A DNA stretch of 64,000 bases from Gammaproteobacteria bacterium (GTDB lineage Bacteria > Pseudomonadota > Gammaproteobacteria > Enterobacterales > Psychrobiaceae): contig JABSRT010000006.1 in the NCBI GenBank assembly GCA_013214945.1, forward strand, positions 176,254 through 240,253, written 5' to 3'. The position numbers were made by a program, and so were the translations under genes. The notes beneath the pieces were generated by a model. The model was not told where the DNA came from, ran no database searches, and worked only from the letters and a program-made list of their open reading frames with translations. Positions within the stretch are counted from its first letter, which is position 1, and each line of letters opens with the position of its first letter. This document shows, one piece after another, positions 59,439 through 64,000 of this stretch.

Positions 59439-60536
59439 CTACTTTTTGGTCAGGTAAACCCCAGACTCCATGTGATGGGTATATGGGAACTGATCAAATA
59501 GCGCAAACCTTTCGATGTGATGGGTTTGTGCTAGGGTGCTTAAGTTGTCTGCCAGCGTATCCGGGTTACATGAAATATAAATAATATTTTCATATCCTTG
59601 AATCATTTTTAAGGTATCGAGATCTAAGCCGGCTCGTGGTGGATCGACCAAAATCGTGTTGCAGTCGAAGCTGGTTAAATCGATGCCCTTTAACCGATTG
59701 AATTCTCGAGTTCCCTTTAGCGCTTCGGTAAAATCTTCCGCCGCCATTCTAATAATCGTCACATTATCAATATTATTCGCTGCAATATTGTATTGCGCAG
59801 ACTCAACAGAGGGCTTGGCTATTTCAGTGGCTAATACTTTATTGAAATTCTTGGCTAATGCCAGTGAGAAATTACCGTTGCCGCAATACAGCTCAAGCAA
59901 GTCACCACTGGCGTCTTTGGTAATATCTAATGCCCATTCAAGCATTTTTTGATTAATGCCGCCGTTCGGTTGGGTAAAGCTATTTTCGACTTGCTTATAA
60001 ATAAGCTCGTTGCCAGCCACTTGTAATTTTTCGATCACATAGTCGCGGTCTAAACAAATCTTCTGTTTGCGGGCGCGGCCAATAATTTGTAAATTAAATT
60101 CTTTATTTAAACGCTCTTTTAATGCGATGGCTTCTTGTTGCCAAGCATCGTCAAGTTGGCGGTGGTAGAGCATTGACACGGTAATCTCACCGCTGAGAGT
60201 CGACAGGTAATCAATCTGAAATAATTTACGGCGTAATACCTGGTTGTCACGCAGCTCCGTCATCAATCTCGCCATTACATCATTAATCAGTTGTGACGCT
60301 GATGGGAATTGATCAACACGGACTTTTTCCTTGGTCTGCGAATCAAATACGATATGATAAAGGTCTTCATCTTGATGCCAAACTCGAAATTCAGCACGTA
60401 AACGATAATGAGAAGGTTCAGACGGATATGTTTCTAAGTTAGGAATCGTGAACTCTTTAAAGCGTTCAACCAAAAACTCAGATTTTTCGGTTAATTGCTG
60501 TTGGTAATTGGCGACGTCGACCTGACCTGGGATCAT
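59439..60536 (-). CDS. trmA: tRNA (uracil-5-)-methyltransferase
   Basis: 365 residues. It methylates U54 of tRNA with SAM. The SAM motif is [16 protein letters not shown], followed by [11 protein letters not shown] and the nucleophile Cys323 in [15 protein letters not shown]. Length and sequence match E. coli TrmA. It is convergent with yijD, as in E. coli. Confidence 0.97.
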   Translation of the reverse strand: MIPGQVDVANYQQQLTEKSEFLVERFKEFTIPNLETYPSEPSHYRLRAEFRVWHQDEDLYHIVFDSQTKEKVRVDQFPSASQLINDVMARLMTELRDNQVLRRKLFQIDYLSTLSGEITVSMLYHRQLDDAWQQEAIALKERLNKEFNLQIIGRARKQKICLDRDYVIEKLQVAGNELIYKQVENSFTQPNGGINQKMLEWALDITKDASGDLLELYCGNGNFSLALAKNFNKVLATEIAKPSVESAQYNIAANNIDNVTIIRMAAEDFTEALKGTREFNRLKGIDLTSFDCNTILVDPPRAGLDLDTLKMIQGYENIIYISCNPDTLADNLSTLAQTHHIERFALFDQFPYTHHMESGVYLTKK

Positions 60537-60705
60537 TTGGAATTCCTACAATGTTACAATCAATTTAAGGCGCAGATTTTAAGTCAATTGGATTATTTGT
60601 CCAGTCTAAACTGGGTGAATTGTGAGCAAAATAGCTCAAGTTCTAGTATTTGTTGCCGATAAAGGATGATAGGTTCAGTGCAGTTCAAATTAAAAAGGTG
60701 AACAA

Positions 60706-61935
60706 ATGAATATTAACCCAGTCAATAGCGCAGCCAACCAGCATATTCACTCTGGCAAAGGGCACGATAAAGTGCACTCTGGCAAAGGACACGACAAAGT
60801 ACAAAACGGCGCTGAACAACCTCAGGTAAACAAAACACAAAGCAGTGATGATAAAGTCACCGTAAGTTTCGATCGTAACCAAAAGTTAATTATTGGTGCA
60901 AAAATGCTGATGGCTTCACTAAACCAAAAGCTTACTATCGATAAATCGTTTTCGTACGAGTCGTTTTCTAGCACATCGGTCAGCATCAAAAACGGCCAAG
61001 CCTTGGATGAGATCGAGGTTAAACCTTTTGAGTTTGATTTTGAAGAAGTCGCCAAAAACGTGATGGATTTTGTGTCCGGTATTATTATTGGGGCAAGAGA
61101 AGGGGGCGCCAGTGATGAAAAACTTAATGAGCTGTTAAGTCAGGCACGCAGTGGCATTGATCAAGGATTTTCACAAGCGAGAGAAGAACTTAAAGGATTC
61201 GACATTTATACCAAAGATATTGAAGAGGGTATTAATAAAAGCTATGACGCCATCCAGAATTCTTTAACCGAGCTTGAGAATCAACTATTCCCGCAAGCCA
61301 GTGAGCAGCTAGTCCAGGGGATTAGTAATCAACAAATTGATTTACTGGAGCAGGAGCAAGCTAGCGTTTCTATTACCACTCAAGACGGCGACAGCATTAA
61401 TATCAATTTTTCTAACCTTACGAGCTTGTCACAACAGCAACAAATAGCTGATGGCAAACTGAATCAGCAAATTAATTATAATCAAAGCAGCTCGTTTAGC
61501 TTTGAAATTGATGGCGATTTAGATCAAGACGAGCTTCAAGCGGTGACCAGCTTAGTAAAAGATATTAGCCAGCTCGCTGATGAATTTTTCAATGGTGATG
61601 TCGAAAAAGCGTGGCAACAAGCGCAAGAGCTAGGATTTGACGATCAAGAAATAGCTCAGTTTTCTTTTGATTTTAAAGAAGTAAAGCAAGTAGCAATCGT
61701 TGAACACTATAGCCAAGGTAGTAATGAATCGCCAATCGCGACTATTTCACCGTATATTAAAGACCTTAATAGTATTGCTAAGCAAGCCGATGGTTTGTTT
61801 GACAACGATAACCTAAAACAGTTAATGAATGATGTTGCCGACCAGCAGGTTAAACTAATCGAAGGATTGCAAGCGTCAGCGACTCAAGGCTTTAATGATT
61901 TTAATCAGCAGTTACTTAACGCATTGAACGATTAA
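60706..61935 (+). CDS. Acidic uncharacterised protein (DUF5610-like)
   Basis: 409 residues, soluble, rich in Gln, Asp and Ser, with no signal peptide. The N-terminus has two identical nine-residue repeats (HSGKGHDKV at about 14-31). The region about 105-200 (VAKNVMDFVSGIIIGAREGGASDEKLNELLSQARSGIDQGFSQAREEL) resembles DUF5610-type domains of marine gammaproteobacteria. Near 225-265 is a beta-rich stretch, followed by helices. AAGGTG precedes the ATG. It occupies the place where E. coli has btuB. Function unknown. Confidence 0.7.
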   Translation: MNINPVNSAANQHIHSGKGHDKVHSGKGHDKVQNGAEQPQVNKTQSSDDKVTVSFDRNQKLIIGAKMLMASLNQKLTIDKSFSYESFSSTSVSIKNGQALDEIEVKPFEFDFEEVAKNVMDFVSGIIIGAREGGASDEKLNELLSQARSGIDQGFSQAREELKGFDIYTKDIEEGINKSYDAIQNSLTELENQLFPQASEQLVQGISNQQIDLLEQEQASVSITTQDGDSININFSNLTSLSQQQQIADGKLNQQINYNQSSSFSFEIDGDLDQDELQAVTSLVKDISQLADEFFNGDVEKAWQQAQELGFDDQEIAQFSFDFKEVKQVAIVEHYSQGSNESPIATISPYIKDLNSIAKQADGLFDNDNLKQLMNDVADQQVKLIEGLQASATQGFNDFNQQLLNALND

Positions 61936-61989
61936 GCTTGTGAAACCAGCGGCATTTGAGATAATTGGCGCTTATCGTTTATATCCTGT

Positions 61990-62778
61990 GTGGTGATTTT
62001 TTTGGCTGGTCAAATATTAATGTTCGATTCGGGGATCGGCGGCATAAGCGTTTTTCGCGAAATAAAGCAGTTGTTACCCAACATTTCCATTGATTACTTA
62101 TTTGATAATCTTCATTATCCATACGGGCGCTTAAGTGAACGTCAGTTAGTTGATCGACTTGTCGAATTAATTGGTCAGGTGGTACAGCAAAACCAGCCTC
62201 AATTATTAGTTATCGCTTGTAACACGGCAAGTACCATTGCATTGCCCGCATTAAGAGCACATTTATCAATCCCTGTTATCGGGGTTGTGCCAGCGATAAA
62301 ACCCGCCGCATTATTATCAAAAAATAAAGTAATTGGACTGCTTGCTACCCACGGGACTATTAATCGAGATTATGTTGCTCAATTAGCCGATTCATTTGCA
62401 TCAGATTGTTCATTGATTAAGGTCGGAACCAACGAATTGGTCCTAATGGCTGAACAGGCCTTTCGAGGGCAGTCGATTGATTTGGAGCGATTAGCTAGCG
62501 TGTGCCATCCGCTGATTAATACGGTTGATACAATAGTATTAGGTTGTACTCACTTTCCCTTGCTAAAAAAGCAACTAACCATGGTGATACCGCAAACGGT
62601 AACATTAATCGATTCTGGCCAGGCGATAGCCAAGCGAGTTTATGCGCTGGCTAAAACAGAAAAGCTCGGTAACGAAGTACGCTACCGAGCTTTGTATACT
62701 AAAGTGTATCAAGACGAATCACTCGACCATTCATTAAAAAATGAAGGATTGAATGAGTTAGTACATATTAGTCGCTAG
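61990..62778 (+). CDS. murI: Glutamate racemase
   Basis: 262 residues, GTG start (61990 or 61993). It makes D-glutamate for peptidoglycan. The two catalytic cysteines are Cys77 (ACNTAST) and Cys186 (LGCTHFPLL), and the acid/base Asp is in MFDSGIGG. It lies upstream of an rRNA operon, as murI does in E. coli (rrnB). An 11-bp hairpin lies inside its 3' coding region. Confidence 0.95.
   Translation: MVIFLAGQILMFDSGIGGISVFREIKQLLPNISIDYLFDNLHYPYGRLSERQLVDRLVELIGQVVQQNQPQLLVIACNTASTIALPALRAHLSIPVIGVVPAIKPAALLSKNKVIGLLATHGTINRDYVAQLADSFASDCSLIKVGTNELVLMAEQAFRGQSIDLERLASVCHPLINTVDTIVLGCTHFPLLKKQLTMVIPQTVTLIDSGQAIAKRVYALAKTEKLGNEVRYRALYTKVYQDESLDHSLKNEGLNELVHISR
62661..62693 (+). repeat. Terminator-like hairpin inside the murI 3' coding region
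   Basis: A perfect 11-bp inverted repeat AAAGCTCGGTA / TACCGAGCTTT with an 11-base loop, ending in TTT. It is translated (around TEKLGNEVRYRAL), 28 codons before the stop. Confidence 0.5.
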
Positions 62779-63262
62779 TTTGTGCTGGATTGTCTGGAGA
62801 CGTCTTGTCTTTGGCTTCACGAACTTTTAGAACTCGTTCTTGAAATTCATTATCGTTTAATGAAGTCATCGCGACTTGAGCTCCTTGGCTATTCATCGTT
62901 ACAAAGCCAAAACCTCGACGACGGCCGGTTTGCTTATCTTTGACTAACCTTACAGAATAAACTGAACCATAGTGTTCAAATAACTCTCGAACAATAGTTT
63001 CGTTGGCGCGATAAGGAAGGTTACCTACATATAGCGTTTGACGTTCATCTTCATCTTCATCGCTGTCGGCTGTAGTGATGGTTGGGCTCGCCGCGCTAGA
63101 AGGAGCCGTTAGTAAAAAGACTGTGGTGCCACCTAAAATAATCCCAATGGCAAAGACAACACTAGAGTCGGCAAAGCTACTATCTATAATAGGTAAAATG
63201 AAAAAACCGGCAATGGCGAGCATCCCGGTGACGATAAGTGGAAACAACTTATTTGATTTCAT
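62768..63262 (-). CDS. Membrane-anchored RRM RNA-binding protein
   Basis: 164 residues. Two N-terminal membrane helices (LFPLIVTGMLAIAGFFILPII and VVFAIGIILGGTTVFLLTA) are followed by an acidic linker (DSDEDEDE) and a single RRM (about 75-150) with RNP2 LYVGNLP and RNP1 RRRGFGFVTM. The RRM should face the cytoplasm. This family is known in marine gammaproteobacteria, but its RNA targets are not. It overlaps the end of murI by 11 bp, convergently. Confidence 0.88.
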   Translation of the reverse strand: MKSNKLFPLIVTGMLAIAGFFILPIIDSSFADSSVVFAIGIILGGTTVFLLTAPSSAASPTITTADSDEDEDERQTLYVGNLPYRANETIVRELFEHYGSVYSVRLVKDKQTGRRRGFGFVTMNSQGAQVAMTSLNDNEFQERVLKVREAKDKTSPDNPAQTSD

Positions 63263-63509
63263 AAAAATAATCCAAATTAATGAAGAAAAATATAAACTTA
63301 AACGTCACATCATAGAGATCTTTTAAGCAACTGGCTAGTTAGTGCAATAAAATAGTTCAAATAACGTGCAGTAGGTAAGCTAAAGTTACTAAATATAGTG
63401 CTTCATTATTGATTACAGTCCCTCATTCATCGCTTTGTACGTAAAATAGACCACTTTAGGTGGTTAAATAACCGTTTGTGAGTTTTTTTATAAAAACCAA
63501 AATAAACCC

Positions 63510-63537
63510 TTGCCAAGCCCTGATATATCCCTATAAT
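63510..63537 (+). promoter_or_regulatory. rRNA operon promoter
   Basis: -35 TTGCCA and perfect -10 TATAAT with a 16-bp spacer, followed by a GC-rich discriminator (GCGCC) typical of stringently controlled rRNA promoters, and preceded by A/T tracts like an UP element. The start is expected near 63545. Confidence 0.8.
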
Positions 63538-63767
63538 GCGCCTCATTGAAACGGGGAAGCAGCTTACTAAGTATCTAATACGAAGCAAGTTACCAAGCGG
63601 GTCAGAGAAGATTATAATTTGGTTTAACTTCTTGTTAAAAGAAACTTAAATTAAACGTTGACTTCGAATCGGGAAAGCGTATTATGTGCCTCCCAACGCA
63701 ATGAGCCACAGGGTTCTAAGCGCTACTCCTAGCTAATTACTTCGGTATTAAGTTAGTAGAGTTAAAA

Positions 63768-63780
63768 CGTTCTTTAACAA
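63768..63780 (+). promoter_or_regulatory. boxA antitermination site
   Basis: CGTTCTTTAACAA matches the rrn boxA consensus (TGCTCTTTAACA) closely and lies in the leader about 200 nt before 16S, where the NusB/NusE complex loads. Confidence 0.75.
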
Positions 63781-63976
63781 TTAGTATTCAAATAAACTGT
63801 GTGGGCATTTGACGTAAGTATCGACTCTTTCTTCGGAAAGAAAATTACTTATTGAATATGTTCACATGAGACTAGAAATAGTCAAATTATGAAAAGCGTA
63901 ACACTTGTTATCTTCGGGTAATGAGAGGTTAAGCTAGTATTCATTGAGTCGTTCTAACGAACGTAAAAATCAAATT

Positions 63977-64000
63977 TAATTGAAGAGTTTGATCATGGCT
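63977..64000 (+). rRNA. rrs: 16S ribosomal RNA, 5' end only
   Basis: AATTGAAGAGTTTGATCATG followed by GCT is the universal start of bacterial 16S rRNA. The gene runs off the window. Confidence 0.97.

Larger units (their letters stand above)
63263..63976 (+). promoter_or_regulatory. rRNA operon upstream and leader region
   Basis: About 710 bp without a gene. It holds the RRM gene promoter on the left, an AT-rich UP-like stretch, the rRNA promoter (63510-63537) and a transcribed leader of about 430 nt with boxA and stem-forming sequences before the 16S gene. Confidence 0.75.

Overview
The window is chromosomal DNA from a marine-type gammaproteobacterium, most likely an alteromonad (Colwelliaceae/Thalassotalea-like). 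The genus is a guess; the order rests on gene order and on low to moderate GC with E. coli-like protein sequences. Conserved blocks match E. coli: efp/epmA/epmB, fxsA near groES-groEL, ubiD-fre, ubiC-ubiA, mutH next to rppH, lgt-thyA, and fabR-yijD-trmA with murI running into an rRNA operon. No tRNA gene or CRISPR array was seen. The 16S rRNA gene starts at the right edge.

Layout. 1-3.9 kb: 3' part of a hybrid histidine kinase, an unusual Ser/Thr kinase and a small cytochrome c. 3.9-8.1 kb: a RyhB-like, Fur-controlled small RNA, two perfect DnaA boxes, polA, then two tandem copies of a 118-bp terminator-ended unit that look like duplicated small RNA genes. 8.1-12 kb: the EF-P lysylation set (epmA, efp, epmB) and two unknown small proteins.

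12.76-27.68 kb: an integrative element of about 14.9 kb inserted in the 3' end of groEL. It is bounded by a 17-bp direct repeat that re-creates the last groEL codons and stop. It carries a P4-type integrase, an AlpA-type regulator, a helix-turn-helix/zinc-ribbon protein, a second tyrosine recombinase, a serine recombinase beside a cluster of GGTATCA motifs, and one long defence operon. That operon is hsdM-hsdS-hsdR followed by a DUF262 protein, a DUF3696 ATPase and an uncharacterised protein; the last three resemble the Menshen anti-phage set as I remember it. The old groEL terminator and a truncated resolvase lie outside the left end.

27.7-50.4 kb: groEL-groES, two MATE transporters (one DinF), a DnaJ-related protein, a large HD-GYP sensor, fxsA, cutA-dsbD, ubiD, fre, a palindromic MITE-like repeat, a polysaccharide deacetylase with glpG, a FliL-like protein, ubiC-ubiA, an AhpD-like protein, gcvR, a FimT-like pseudopilin and fadH with a PsrA-like palindrome.

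50.4-64 kb: mutH and rppH separated by a 750-bp gene-free spacer rich in DnaA boxes and GATC sites (E. coli DARS2 lies beside mutH). Then come a TauE/SafE permease, lgt, thyA, sdhE, a frameshifted glutathione transferase with a divergent TetR regulator and palindromic operator, a CobU-like protein, a fatty-acid desaturase and fabR sharing a FabR-like operator, yijD, trmA, a large acidic unknown protein, murI, a membrane-anchored RRM protein, and the promoter and leader of an rRNA operon.
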